A DNA stretch of 64,000 bases from Perkinsus olseni (GCA_013115135.1 JABANP010000243.1:1-64000); one strand, 5' to 3'. Counted from the stretch's first letter, positions 21,472 through 31,665 are shown. Translations and numbers: made by a program. The notes: generated from the sequence alone by a model not told the origin.

Positions 21472-21888
21472 ATGAATGAGCCACCGACGCTTGGCTGGTT
21501 ACTGGCAGAATGGCAAGACTGGGGAGAAAAAGAAACACTGCGGGCTAAACCCACGGTGCCGCGGTGGAAAGGAGAGGGCGACAGAAATGTGGCACGGTTG
21601 AAGCAAGATGCGTGGGCGGTCGCAGTGCGCAGCATCCGCCCAGCCACGGCGAAGACGTATGCGGTGGGGATGCGGTCGTGGATCAGGTTCACGGTCGAGT
21701 TGACTAAAGCCGACAAAAGGATGCGGGCACCGATGCCAGCCAATCTACAGGAGATGCAGGACTGGATTACCGTGAGTGGACTTCCGGAGTGGTACGACCA
21801 TCATCCATACACCATCCTGAAGGCAATCAAGTCACGATCGAATACCCGAATTTTTCAATGCTGTATTTATGAATGCTTCGTCCTATGA
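21472..21888 (+). pseudogene. Tyrosine-recombinase N-terminal (SAM-like core-binding) fragment
   Basis: The ORF starts with ATG and contains R-P-A-T-A-K-T-Y-A-V-G-M-R-S-W near residues 58-72, the signature of the helical core-binding domain in phage-type integrases and YR transposons. The catalytic domain (R...HxxR...Y) is absent. A one-base shift near 21,850 moves the continuing similarity (S-Y-E-A-E-C-E-R-L-V-G-G) to another frame, ending at a stop near 21,939. The matching 3' part recurs at 23,988-24,169. I read it as a truncated relic of a DIRS- or Crypton-like element. Confidence 0.5.
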
Positions 21889-21991
21889 AGCCGAATGTGA
21901 GAGACTGGTTGGAGGGTTCAAGGCGAGCCTGGGTTGATGCACCGCCAGCTAGTGCAGCTTCCGATCGGTATATAGAACCATGATCCTGAAA

Positions 21992-22046
21992 GGGCGCGCG
22001 CAGTCTCGACGAGACACGGCCACACGCTCGAGCGGTGTTCCATTGC
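21992..22046 (+). promoter_or_regulatory. Conserved upstream block of protease gene 1
   Basis: GGGCGCGCGCA, then TCGACGAGAC, then GCTCGAGCGGTGTTCCATT-like sequence lies about 190-240 bp before the ATG. The same block precedes genes 2 (24,218) and 4 (34,022), although the intervening bases differ. Its retention among diverged flanks suggests a promoter or other regulatory element. Confidence 0.4.
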
Positions 22047-22233
22047 CGTACATTTGTCGGAACTCCAACCTCAAATGGCTCGGAGGGCTCAGCTACCCTC
22101 ACGGAGATCCATCTGAGAGGTTTTGATGGAAATATAAGATGAGATTTACGCGATAACCACCGAGGGTATCAGAGTCGTGAGGTTAATATGAGCTCCGGTA
22201 CACTCATCCGCAGGTGTTCGTTTTGCACAGTGA

Positions 22234-23448
22234 ATGTTGGTAATATCCATCTTCTCTGCCGCAGCTCATGTGGCTTTACTCGCTGCCTCGGTCCATGGGG
22301 AGCCGATTGAACTTCCACTGACCAAAGCATACGTCCCCTTGAAACTTGATAACCAGACCGTAAACTTGATCGTAGACTCCGGTAGCGCCGCAAGTTTTGC
22401 CATTTACGGTCCGTGGTACGAGGGATTGCACGGATCTGGAAGCTGCAGAAACCTCACCACGGGATGCTACTTCTGTCCTAAGCATGAGCCGTGCAAGGAT
22501 ATCTTCTCAAGGCGCAGAAGAAGAGTGCGGTTCGGCGGTGGCGAGGTCTTCAGATATGTACAGCATAGAGTAACACTCGCTTTTGGGGAGAACAAAACCG
22601 CGCTAGATTTCGGATTTGGTCTGGTCATCGAATACAATAATACCTTCGGTAACACTCACAAGGTATTTGGAAACTTGGGACTCTCCGTCGGTCTCAGAGG
22701 TTTACCTGAAACCTTCTTAGAGCAGCTTAAGGAGAAGGGTGTCATCTCCGAACTCTCATATTCTATTCGAACGAACGGCCGTGGGCGTTTTATCTCGGGA
22801 ACTCTGACATTGGGCGACTCACGACCGAGAAGAGCCCCATACGTATCCTTCAGCAGGCACCCAGAGTACTTCGGTGAGACGATTGCTGTCCCGCTATGGC
22901 CGCTCAGGTTGTTTGACTATCTTGGAAATCTGTCGATACTGCGCACCAGCACTGGCGATACTATCCCGCGGCATGCTCCCCTACCCTCTCTCCTGGATTC
23001 TGGGACCCGGTCGCTCCGTATATCTTCTAGGGAGTTCGAGATGATTGTAAAAACAACCACGACCTCAATGCACAGACGAGGAATCAAGACTGATGAACCC
23101 ATACGAGAGGATCCCATAAGATCCGTGAATAAGGTGAAGGAGGAGGCGATACCCTACTTACCCACACTAGCGTTCGATATTGGAGAGGCCCCTCATATGG
23201 TGGATATTCGGATAAGGCCCGAGCACTATATCCATTCTTGTTGGTCGGGCTATTGTGTCCTAGACATCCACCGTCGGGGGAATAAAACCGCTGTGACCGG
23301 GCGTCCTCTCTTCCGGGCATATGATGTGAAGTTTGATCTGCAGAACTCTAGAATTTACTTTTGGCCGCACGAAGGCAGCTCGGGGCACACCGCTGGGGCC
23401 TCGCAATCCGCTAAGGTAGCCAGGTTAAAGTTGGCGCACCGAAACTGA
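22234..23448 (+). CDS. Secreted pepsin-like aspartic protease, paralogue 1
   Basis: 404 residues, an A1-family (pepsin) fold by its two catalytic motifs. The first is V-D-S-G-S at residues about 49-53, with flap-region landmarks Y-G-P-W-Y-E-G just after. The second is L-D-S-G-T near residue 252. A hydrophobic N-terminus (about 20 residues, then H-G-E-P) is a likely signal peptide. Four conserved Cys surround C-Y-F-C-P-K-H-E-P-C. The block V-K-E-E-A-x-P-Y-L-P-T-L near residue 300 is almost identical in all four paralogues. ATG at 22,234 follows a conserved CAG|GTGTT acceptor-like site by 20 nt. No introns are needed. The substrate is unknown. Confidence 0.8.
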   Translation: MLVISIFSAAAHVALLAASVHGEPIELPLTKAYVPLKLDNQTVNLIVDSGSAASFAIYGPWYEGLHGSGSCRNLTTGCYFCPKHEPCKDIFSRRRRRVRFGGGEVFRYVQHRVTLAFGENKTALDFGFGLVIEYNNTFGNTHKVFGNLGLSVGLRGLPETFLEQLKEKGVISELSYSIRTNGRGRFISGTLTLGDSRPRRAPYVSFSRHPEYFGETIAVPLWPLRLFDYLGNLSILRTSTGDTIPRHAPLPSLLDSGTRSLRISSREFEMIVKTTTTSMHRRGIKTDEPIREDPIRSVNKVKEEAIPYLPTLAFDIGEAPHMVDIRIRPEHYIHSCWSGYCVLDIHRRGNKTAVTGRPLFRAYDVKFDLQNSRIYFWPHEGSSGHTAGASQSAKVARLKLAHRN

Positions 23449-23984
23449 GGAAAATAGGGCGAGGCAAGCTTAGCTCGCACGCGGGAGGTGAGTCTTCTGT
23501 TGATGTTGTGGTATGAGGCGTCCGAATTTGCGTTCAAGTTCCGCAGTGCTGGACCTTTTCTGGTTTGCTCTAGGGCTCCTTGCGTAGCCCTCGCGTGATG
23601 TGGTTGTGGAGGCGCATCACTATAGAGCGTCAGTGCCATCCCATGTTCGGAGGTATCCAGTGAAAACGGACCAGCACAGCTGATAACCACGGACCGCCGA
23701 ACGAAGGTGTAAATCCCGCCATTCAGAGACTCCTCAGAGCTCGAGACACACGAGCAGGCTTGTCACAAGCCGCTTGTGTTTCCGTGTGTTGAAACATGGA
23801 GGGATAGCTTTCTGGAAGCCCCTCTTTCGATTGATATATCGCAATAGATTAGGTGGGAAGCTCTACTTGTGCCTCTCCGCTGGGGAGTCCTCAGTAAAAA
23901 TTGGTATTTTGAGGCGCGATTTCAGGCCGTGTTTGCTGAGAATTTGTAGAGGGGTGTACAACCGAGCTGTTCGCCTTGTTTCAA
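23449..23984. other. Intergenic spacer between protease genes 1 and 2
   Basis: No supported gene. An ORF at 23,774-24,016 lacks recognisable features. The right side enters the duplicated recombinase relic. Confidence 0.4.
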
Positions 23985-23987
23985 TTT

Positions 23988-24169
23988 CCCATGAGTGGAT
24001 TTCCAGAGTGATATGACCATCGTCCGTACACCATGCTGGTGGCCCTCAAACCACGATCGAATACTCAGTCGACCCAGGGACTCTGGAACGCTGCGTTCAG
24101 AGGTGATCGGTCGTATCAGGTTGAAGCTGAGAGACTGGTTGGAGGTTCCGAGGCGGGGCTTGGCTGGTG
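23988..24169 (+). pseudogene. Second, stop-containing copy of the recombinase fragment
   Basis: The reading S-G-F-P-E-stop-Y-D-H-R-P-Y-T-M matches S-G-L-P-E-W-Y-D-H-H-P-Y-T-I of the copy at 21,775-21,835. It continues to A-E-R-L-V-G-G and a stop at the same place. It was carried along when the protease gene was duplicated (unit about 2.2 kb), and is clearly not functional. Confidence 0.55.
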
Positions 24170-24217
24170 AACCGCCAGCTTGTGCTTCTTCTGACACATG
24201 GAACGATGCTCCCGCAT

Positions 24218-24274
24218 GGGCGCGCGCAGCATCGACGAGACATGGCCGTGCGCTCGAGCGGTGTTTCATTGCCG
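24218..24274 (+). promoter_or_regulatory. Conserved upstream block of protease gene 2
   Basis: GGGCGCGCGCA, TCGACGAGACATGG and GCGCTCGAGCGGTGTTTCATT are aligned with the block before gene 1 at the same distance from the ATG. Confidence 0.4.
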
Positions 24275-24473
24275 GGCATTTGTCGGAAGTTCAATCTTGA
24301 AAGGCTCGGAGGACGGCACTTCCTTCATGGAATTCCCTCTGAGAAGATCTTGATGAGAATATTGGATGAGATCGATGCGATATCCGCTGTTGATATTAGA
24401 GTTATGAGGTTACTTCGTGAGGTTAACATGTGGCCCGGTATTCTTATCCGCAGGTGTTTGTTCTGCGCAGTGA

Positions 24474-25730
24474 ATGTTCGTGATAAGCATCTTCTCTGCC
24501 GCAGCTCATGTGGGTCTGCTCGTTGCCTCGGTCCATGGAGAGCCGATTGTACTTCCGCTCACGAACTCATACGTCCCCTTGACACTCGACAACCAGACCC
24601 TAAACTTCGCTGCAGACTCCGGTAGCGTCGCGAGTTTTGCCATTTACGGTCCGTGGTACGAGGGAGTATACGGTGCGGGAAGCTGCAGGAAACTCAAGAC
24701 GGGTTGCTACTTCTGTCCTAAACATAACCCGTGCGAAGATATCTTCTCAAGGCGCAGAAGAAGAGTGCGCTTCGGGAGTAGCGAGGCCTTCGAGTATGTC
24801 CGACATAGAGTAACGCTCGGTCTTGGGAGAACCAAAACCGAGTTTGATTTCGAGTTCGGGCTGGCCGTTGGATACAATAAGACATCCGGTCCTGTCCATA
24901 AGGTATCTGGGAACTTGGGACTCTCCATCAGTCGCGAAGGCCTACGTGAAACCTTCTTGGAGCAGCTTAAAGAGAGGGGTGCCATCTCCGAACTCTCATA
25001 TGGGATTAAAGCGAAAAGCTATGGGCGCTACATCTCGGGAACTCTGATTTTGGGCGCCTCACAAACGAGGAGCGGTCCATACGTATCATTTACCAGGGAC
25101 CCAAAGTACTTTGCTAGGAAGGTAGCCGTCCCGTTATGGCCGCTCAGGCTCTTACACTATCATGGGAATCTGTTGACACTGCGCAGCGGCACTGGTGATG
25201 CCATCTCTCGTGCTGGCCCTCAGCATGCTCCAGTACCTTCCCTCGTGGATACTGGGACCTCGTCACTTTGTATATCCTCTTCTGATTTCGATAGAATTAT
25301 AAGATCAGTCAAAACTTCAATGCACAGACGAGGAACCAAAACTTATGAGCCCATACGATTGGATCCTATAAAATTCATCAATATGGTGAAGGAGGAAGCG
25401 GTACCCTACTTACCCACACTAGTGTTCGACATTGGAGAGGCCCCTCATATGGTGGATATTCGAATAAAGCCCGAGCACTATATCCACTCCTGTCGCTCGG
25501 GCTATTGCGTCCTAGACATCTACCGTCAAGGAAACGGGACTGTTACCATCGGCCATCCTTTCTTCCGGGCATACGACGTGAAGTTTGATTTGGAGAATTA
25601 TAGGATTTACATTTCACCGCACGAAGGGAGCGCGGATCGTGATGCGGCCTCACGGCCTGCTAGGATCACCAGGTCCAAGCTTGGTGCATCGAGAAGTCGA
25701 TTGAGGGGAATATGGGGACGCAAACTTTAG
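24474..25730 (+). CDS. Secreted pepsin-like aspartic protease, paralogue 2
   Basis: 418 residues, closest to paralogue 1. Catalytic motifs are A-D-S-G-S (residue about 50) and V-D-T-G-T (about 260), so the second motif is the classical DTG. A signal-peptide-like N-terminus and the C-Y-F-C-P-K-H-N-P-C cysteine cluster are kept. The start lies 20 nt after CAG|GTGTTTG, exactly as in paralogue 1. The last 25 residues are basic and differ from the others. It forms a tandem pair with paralogue 1; upstream DNA including the recombinase relic was duplicated with it. Confidence 0.8.
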   Translation: MFVISIFSAAAHVGLLVASVHGEPIVLPLTNSYVPLTLDNQTLNFAADSGSVASFAIYGPWYEGVYGAGSCRKLKTGCYFCPKHNPCEDIFSRRRRRVRFGSSEAFEYVRHRVTLGLGRTKTEFDFEFGLAVGYNKTSGPVHKVSGNLGLSISREGLRETFLEQLKERGAISELSYGIKAKSYGRYISGTLILGASQTRSGPYVSFTRDPKYFARKVAVPLWPLRLLHYHGNLLTLRSGTGDAISRAGPQHAPVPSLVDTGTSSLCISSSDFDRIIRSVKTSMHRRGTKTYEPIRLDPIKFINMVKEEAVPYLPTLVFDIGEAPHMVDIRIKPEHYIHSCRSGYCVLDIYRQGNGTVTIGHPFFRAYDVKFDLENYRIYISPHEGSADRDAASRPARITRSKLGASRSRLRGIWGRKL

Positions 25731-26298
25731 TCATACGCCGCAGCTGAGTCTAATGTCAATGTTGTAACGTCATTTGCACGGGCTTGCGTTCACGTCCGGC
25801 AAATTAGAGAGCCGGGCCGGACTGAGCCTTGGGACAGTACGCCCAAGTGTCACGAGAAACTAAACGTTTCCCGTTCATTGCCCAAGCCTATGGTTTCATC
25901 CGCCTCGCGGTGATGAATCGCCACAGCGGCATAGTTTGCTCAGGAGCGTCATGAGTTGCATCCCTAAAAGGGTTCGAGCGCTACCCTCATTGCTCGACCA
26001 CCTACAGGTCTGCTAACACAATCCCAAATAGTAGCTAATACCCATAAGGCCCCTACCGTGCAATATTAAATCCAACCGGAGAACAGTATGCTTGTCTGGC
26101 TCTACGAGGGAACTGCGTACGTGACTGACAGTAGTGATCCTAGTGTCGATAGAAGTACGGTACTGTCCTCGATGCTGTGATGCTGTTGCCTTCATTGCTG
26201 TGATGTCTCTGCCTTGAGTACTGTACAGTGTAACTCCGTATTGCTATGTTTCTATAGGTCGCCAAGTTGATCTATTCCACCATAGCTATTTTGTTGCG
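25731..26298. other. Intergenic region without a supported gene
   Basis: Short ORFs only. The frame of the following Gag relic is open for some distance upstream of 26,299 but offers no convincing ATG. Confidence 0.4.
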
Positions 26299-26938
26299 GT
26301 GTACGCAAGTACAATTCTGCCTCTCGGCTTACTCTGTGCTGTTGTGTTAAGCACAGTACCTAGGGCATCTGCAACATCTGGTGCCCAGACCCAGGACTTC
26401 AAGAACAGCGAGATGCCCTTCAAACTTGAGAGCGTGCTCAACCCCTATGATGGTGTTGGCGATTTTGCCCTGTGGCTTCGGGATTTTGATACTGTGGCGT
26501 CGGCTTCTAGGTGGAATGCCAAGCAAAAAGCGGAATACATCGTCCTCTTCATGGTGGGTTCTGCTAAGGACGTCGCTAGACAAGCAGTTGATGAGGTAGA
26601 CGAGGATGCCGAAGATGATGCCGCGTATGTGAACGTGGTGAAAGCATTAGGGCAAGCATTTTCATTGAAGACCCATGAGGCTTGGAGGCTGCTCACTACA
26701 AGAACCTGGGATGTAGCCCGTGATAAAGCCTGTTGCCCTCAGGATCCCTCGACAATGGACTCGGACAGAACCATGCTCCTCGTGCTGGATCACCGACCTC
26801 CTCCAACTTCTCAACGATGTACCGCACCAAGTCCAGCAGGAAGTCGTCCAGTTCCTCGTCCCATGGTGTACGGCTCACTGCACGCAGCAGAGATGCTACA
26901 TGAGGACGAAGCCAACCGGCGATAGGAACATGACCAAC
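26299..26938 (+). pseudogene. Gag-like retroelement relic, 5' part (split by LINE)
   Basis: Residues about 35-140 have the layout of a retrotransposon Gag capsid region: N-P-Y-D-G-V-G-D-F-A-L-W-L-R-D-F, then W-N-A-K-Q-K-A-E-Y, then G-S-A-K-D-V-A. Upstream comes a hydrophobic signal-like stretch. No ATG: the frame starts with GTG. Near 26,700-26,720 the sensible reading shifts to another frame (L-L-Q-L-L-N-D-V-P-H-Q-V-Q), which runs into the LINE insertion site. So it is broken by a frameshift and by the insertion; its right half is at 31,705-31,828. Confidence 0.5.
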
Positions 26939-26952
26939 CACTCGACCACACC
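26939..26952. repeat. Target-site duplication, left copy (CACTCGACCACACC)
   Basis: These 14 bases recur exactly at 31,691-31,704, directly bordering the 3' tail and the 5' end of the LINE on the minus strand. Confidence 0.9.
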
Positions 26953-27106
26953 TTCTTCTTCTTCTTCTTCTCAATCTTGGACGCGGCACGGCCATTCTCT
27001 GGCCATTTGCCGCCAACATGAGTCCTTTTGTAGCCGCCCTTCTGCGGCTCGTTAGTCTCCGCTCCGCTGAATTCCATTTCGTCCCGTATTTCTCCCATAC
27101 GGTCAT

Positions 27107-30100
27107 TCAAGATGACTCATCCTCGCCGTTGGGCAGACGGCATTCGTCTCTGAAGACCCTTCCAGTCATTCGCAGAAACCCTTCGAGTACCATCGCCAGA
27201 TCCCGGCTTCTGATGACAGTCTCCCCTTGGGGAGGCCATGTTAGCCCTCGCAGGTTCACTTCTCTAACTAATGCCTCCCGTTGGCTCTTCCATCGCTCGC
27301 ACTCGTACAGAAAATGTCTCACATCCTCCGTGACCTGAGCGTCACAGTTCGGACATTCATCACTGCCCCCATCAATTCGGCTTCGGCAGTATCGCAGCCG
27401 GCTCTGTCCTGAAATAAGTCCCCAGAGATTTCGGCAGCCTTCCAGCCCCCTAAGCATCTTCAGAGCTGATGCGGTGGGCACAAACTCCCTGATAGATCTT
27501 CCTAGTTTCCTGACCTCGCTTTCATATAGTGTGTCCGACTGCTGCTCAACGCATTTCCTCACCCTCTCTGAGACCACCACGCGATCTATGGGTACGATGA
27601 ACGGCGGATCATCCCCGTGTAGCGAGAGCAGTTTCGCTAACTGGTCCGCTCGGCGGTTCCCTTCGCAGGACTTTGACCTAACGTACCGCAACTCCACATT
27701 CACTCGCAGGTCCAGTGCGCGCTGCCGGATGTACTGCACTACAATTCCACGACAGAGCCTCCGCTTGGCAAGCCCAGCTAGAAGGTCAATTGCCCGTTGG
27801 CAGTCCGTGCCGACACATATCTCCCCGAGTCGCATCTCCCCGCCAGCCTCCACTGCACGGAGGACTCCCAAGAGCTCAGCCTGTAGTGGAGTTGCATGTG
27901 CAGGCAATTTCCAGCCCCACATATTCCACTCACCGTACTGCGTCTTCAATACCGCCGCGCATCCAGCAGTTTGATTCCGCGATGCTGCCCCGTCAGTATA
28001 GAATACCCACTTTCTGCAAGGGCTCTTTCCGCCGCTACTGATGGTGAGAGGCCTAAGCTCTCTCGCCGCCGAGACTGGGGAATCGACCGGAGCTCCCATA
28101 GCTATGCGTTGGAGCTCTTCATGCAAGGAGGGTACCGCGGGAAAGCCTGTCACGGACAGCCGACGTTTTATACATTGGGATACGCATAGGAGATCCCAGG
28201 GTATCCCGTCCGGTCCTGTATGTGACACAAAGGCGGTAGGGGTACGCGCGCTCAATCTCCGAGCCCTCCGGTAGAACCGAGCCTGTAGCGCCCTCAGCTG
28301 CGTGGCAATCCTGGCGCGGAGGGCCGCATGTCCCCAGCAGCCAACCGCGTGCAGCAGGCAGCCACGAGCCACTGCCTCAAAAAGCACCAGCGCGACGTCG
28401 GGGCCCAATCCCCATGAGCTTCGGACATGCGCTTTTACAGAGTGGTATATCGCCTCAAGCCGAGTGAGAATGTTTGCCGCATGAGCACCCCACCTAAATT
28501 TCCGATCCAGTGCCACTCCAATCCATCGTACTGGCGACTCCACAATCACGTGATCACCCATGTTGATGTGGCACCCGATACCTCCGTGCGCCTGGCATTT
28601 TGGGAAGCACATCAACTGTGTCTTCGGCCAGGAGAGCTTCACTTTCACTAACCCACACCATTTTTCGAGTGCAGCATGGATTGCTCGAGCGGCGTCCCGT
28701 ACCTCTTCCTCAGTTTTATACTGGAAGATCACAACGGCATCATCAGCATACGTCACGTAGGCCCAGGGCGATAGGACGTCGCTCAGGGACAGCATAAAAC
28801 AGTTGAATATCCAGGGGGACAATACTCCTCCTTGCGCCGTCCCCCGCGTGAGCTCCATCGTGGAGACATCTCCTGCATGGTGCAAAGAGACTCGTCGGCC
28901 ACTCAGATAATCAGAGAGTAGAACAAGGTAGTCACCCTGGAGCCCGCGGGCTTTCATCTCCTTGAGGGTCGCCCAAGGACTGCACTTGTCGAACGCCCCT
29001 TCAATGTCGAGGAAGATGCACCCTGCACTGTAGCCATTCTGCCAGATCTTCCTTATTTCGCTCTCAAGGTTTGCGACCGCAGTATCGCATCCTTTGCCCG
29101 GAAGGTAGGCATGAAAGGAGCCTGGAAACTCTATCAGCCGTTCAACTCGCCGATATACGAGTCGCTCAAAGACGCGAGTGAGTGCAGTCAGTACAGCTAT
29201 CGGCCTCCATGACTTCACCTCCCATGCCGGTCTATCATGCCCCTTTGGCAGCGTTATAACGTAGCCACTCTTAAGATCACTGGGCAGCTGCCTACGTTGA
29301 AGGAATGCGGTGAACATCTCGCAGAACACCTGAGGCTCCCTCTCTATCGTGAGCTGCATTGCGCGAACCGGAACCGAGTCTATTCCCGGACATGATGATG
29401 CCCTCACCTCTTTCGCACTAGCCAGGAGCTCTGCCCTGGAGACGGGCTCAACCTCAGGTGGGAGCTGCTTTAGCCCTCTTATCACGTCGGCCATTCCCTT
29501 CCTCATGTCTGCCTGCTCCGAAGAGTCAGGTTCTTCCATGGGAAACAGGCCTTTCGCGAGCTCCTCAGCCGAGAGGTAAGGATGTATTGCCGGTCGACGA
29601 GCGGCACGCCACTTCCGATGATATTCAAACGCTGCAGTGGGACTCTCCAGAGACGCGAGCTCCCTACGTGCATGCTCCTTAGCCCTGGCCCTCTTAGCCC
29701 GTCGCAGAGCCCGTGATGCCTCTCGGAGTTCCGCCCTTGTTTCCGAGGAGTTGTTTGTCCTCTGCACCCGCTTTCGCAACCAGGATACCTTGCGTTCCAA
29801 ATCGCCAATCTCCGGCGTCCACCATACCGGCCTCGGAGCCTTGAGCTTACGCGACCTGCCTCGGCAATCCTCCACGCATTGAGCTATAGCTTCACAGATT
29901 GAAGCTGTGCCTCGCACAGTCGCCGCCCATTCGTCCTTCCAGGAGGGATGCCACTGTGGGAGAACGCTGCATATCCTTTCAGCAAACCGATCCTCATTCA
30001 GCCTACCCTTACCTCTCCATGGTGGTTCCTGACGAGCAATGAGCCGCAGGCTTATGGCTACCTTAACAGCCGCATGATCGGATACAGCAGAAGAAGGATC

Positions 30101-30622
30101 ATCCCAGTCCACCTGCCAGTCCGCAACCCGTTCCACGAGATCCACAGAGCACATCGTAACATCAATGTGGGAGGTGATGATAGGGGGCCCCCACGCCCCA
30201 CTCCACGCGTTACTGTCACAACAAAGGACTGTCCGCCGATGGCTGACCAGGGCATCAACTCCCAAGAGGCACTCCTCCATTGTGGTCGTACCATCAGAAG
30301 GGCAGTATCCTGATATAATACGGAGGTTTCTTTCCACATCACCTAAGCAGCGGATATCTACCGCCACCCAGTCCCGCATGTCACTGCACTGACTGACAAT
30401 TCTGTAGTTGACTGTAGGCTTTATAAGGAAAGCAACTCGGCTCCGCTCCGATACGCTCACATAGCTCCATTGACTGCTATCACTCAGAATCCGCATACAA
30501 ACTACTCTGCGAGGCGGTTCTTGAATTGCTATGACGTCCGCTTCCGAATATTCTACAGCTGCTCTAAAGACTACACTGCTCCTACCCATATTTAATTGTA
30601 CAACGCGAATGGTACCATGCAT
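27107..30622 (-). CDS. LINE ORF2: AP-type endonuclease, reverse transcriptase, RNase H
   Basis: 1,171 residues. The N-terminal endonuclease/exonuclease/phosphatase domain has I-Q-E-P-P near 35, D-S-N-A-W near 115 and S-D-H-A-A near 165. The reverse transcriptase has the catalytic Y-A-D-D near 624, with A-Y-L-P-G-K-G and G-T-A-Q-G-G-V-L-S-P upstream. The RNase H domain starts with Y-T-D-G-A near 872, followed by Q-A-E-L and T-D-C-Q. The C-terminal knuckle is C-P-N-C-x9-H-x4-C near 1,090-1,107. The ATG at 30,622 lies 20 nt after the ORF1 stop, so translation probably uses reinitiation or a similar coupling. No stops or frameshifts were seen. Confidence 0.93.
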   Translation of the reverse strand: MHGTIRVVQLNMGRSSVVFRAAVEYSEADVIAIQEPPRRVVCMRILSDSSQWSYVSVSERSRVAFLIKPTVNYRIVSQCSDMRDWVAVDIRCLGDVERNLRIISGYCPSDGTTTMEECLLGVDALVSHRRTVLCCDSNAWSGAWGPPIITSHIDVTMCSVDLVERVADWQVDWDDPSSAVSDHAAVKVAISLRLIARQEPPWRGKGRLNEDRFAERICSVLPQWHPSWKDEWAATVRGTASICEAIAQCVEDCRGRSRKLKAPRPVWWTPEIGDLERKVSWLRKRVQRTNNSSETRAELREASRALRRAKRARAKEHARRELASLESPTAAFEYHRKWRAARRPAIHPYLSAEELAKGLFPMEEPDSSEQADMRKGMADVIRGLKQLPPEVEPVSRAELLASAKEVRASSCPGIDSVPVRAMQLTIEREPQVFCEMFTAFLQRRQLPSDLKSGYVITLPKGHDRPAWEVKSWRPIAVLTALTRVFERLVYRRVERLIEFPGSFHAYLPGKGCDTAVANLESEIRKIWQNGYSAGCIFLDIEGAFDKCSPWATLKEMKARGLQGDYLVLLSDYLSGRRVSLHHAGDVSTMELTRGTAQGGVLSPWIFNCFMLSLSDVLSPWAYVTYADDAVVIFQYKTEEEVRDAARAIHAALEKWCGLVKVKLSWPKTQLMCFPKCQAHGGIGCHINMGDHVIVESPVRWIGVALDRKFRWGAHAANILTRLEAIYHSVKAHVRSSWGLGPDVALVLFEAVARGCLLHAVGCWGHAALRARIATQLRALQARFYRRARRLSARTPTAFVSHTGPDGIPWDLLCVSQCIKRRLSVTGFPAVPSLHEELQRIAMGAPVDSPVSAARELRPLTISSGGKSPCRKWVFYTDGAASRNQTAGCAAVLKTQYGEWNMWGWKLPAHATPLQAELLGVLRAVEAGGEMRLGEICVGTDCQRAIDLLAGLAKRRLCRGIVVQYIRQRALDLRVNVELRYVRSKSCEGNRRADQLAKLLSLHGDDPPFIVPIDRVVVSERVRKCVEQQSDTLYESEVRKLGRSIREFVPTASALKMLRGLEGCRNLWGLISGQSRLRYCRSRIDGGSDECPNCDAQVTEDVRHFLYECERWKSQREALVREVNLRGLTWPPQGETVIRSRDLAMVLEGFLRMTGRVFRDECRLPNGEDESS

Positions 30623-30642
30623 GGAGGTCTCATCGCCCTCCG

Positions 30643-31665
30643 CTAATACCGTTTCGCTATACCCCCTAATTCTCGCTCAAGCAGCCTGCACGCTGCTGGG
30701 CAAAGCTTGTGATCGACCGCTCTATGAGAGCCTCCGCAGTTCGCACACTTTTGTGGCCCCCCTTCGCACTCTCGTCCCTGGTGCCCCTCTGCACCGCACT
30801 TATAGCAGACAGGAGTTTTTGAGCAGTCGCTGGCGAGATGGGCATTTTTACCTAGTTCACAGCACCGATAGCACATCTTCCTCCTGTGTTTCAGCTCGGG
30901 TCTGATAAGTCTCCATTGCACCTTAATGCCCTCCCTTAGCAGCCGCTCAACTCCACACTTCTTCACCCTCACAAAGGCGTTGAGGCCCCTTTTGTGAACT
31001 GCTGTGCATTCTTCACCTATTGCATCCTTCAAAGTCTGCTCACTGATCGAGCCGACTTCCCTTATGAATAACTCAGGCTCAAAGGATCCAGGGCTCTTCC
31101 CTTCATACCCAAGATCTACGGCCGCGCGTACGGCACCGCCTACATCACCTTCAGCTACTCTGATCCCTAGCCTGCCATCTTTCGCAAAAAAGCTGTCTAG
31201 CACCACTACTTCAGCTTTACAGCCAATTCTTCCGACTATACGGAGGCGATGCTCCGTGCTCCTGTCTTCTCTGATGTCTCCACCGGTCACCCAGATCAGA
31301 GTACCGTCCCTGTCGGGCCTGCTGGGCATCCCACCAGTTCCCAGTGTTTCCGTACGCTGCACCCCCAGACCCGTGGCCATGCCGGACCTGTTTATCCTCG
31401 AAATCTCCTCTCTGAGCCTACCATGCTCCTCCATAACCTTGATTAACTTTCTCTGACCCTCACACAGATCCTCTTGCGCGCCCGTATACATCGCATGCAG
31501 TCTGTCCAGCAGCGTCTTCACCTCATTGGCCTTCCTGACTCCCATGGCTGAGCCGGCGCAGACATTCAGAACTGCTTCCATAACAGTCACGAAGCCGCCA
31601 CCGGTCTCCTGGGTCGGAGGGAGATTGATGTTGGACGAAATATCGGAGTTGTTGTCGATAGTCAT
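30643..31665 (-). CDS. LINE ORF1: Gag-like RNA-binding protein with three CCHC-type knuckles
   Basis: 340 residues. The N-terminal third is coiled-coil-like (repeated E/L/R around residues 40-85). The middle is uncharacterised. The C-terminus has C-Y-R-C-C-E-L-G-K-N-A-H-L-A-S-D-C, C-Y-K-C-G-A-E-G-H-Q-G-R-E-C and C-A-N-C-G-G-S-H-R-A-V-D-H-x-L-C, typical of retroelement nucleocapsids that coat the element's RNA. It starts 25 nt from the inferred 5' end of the element. Confidence 0.9.
   Translation of the reverse strand: MTIDNNSDISSNINLPPTQETGGGFVTVMEAVLNVCAGSAMGVRKANEVKTLLDRLHAMYTGAQEDLCEGQRKLIKVMEEHGRLREEISRINRSGMATGLGVQRTETLGTGGMPSRPDRDGTLIWVTGGDIREDRSTEHRLRIVGRIGCKAEVVVLDSFFAKDGRLGIRVAEGDVGGAVRAAVDLGYEGKSPGSFEPELFIREVGSISEQTLKDAIGEECTAVHKRGLNAFVRVKKCGVERLLREGIKVQWRLIRPELKHRRKMCYRCCELGKNAHLASDCSKTPVCYKCGAEGHQGRECEGGPQKCANCGGSHRAVDHKLCPAACRLLERELGGIAKRY

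Noticed and set aside
26696..27110. Minus-strand ORFs with Arg-rich runs next to the LINE tail
   Set aside because: The Arg/Lys runs come from the (GAA)n tail of the LINE; they straddle the insertion junction and are not genes.
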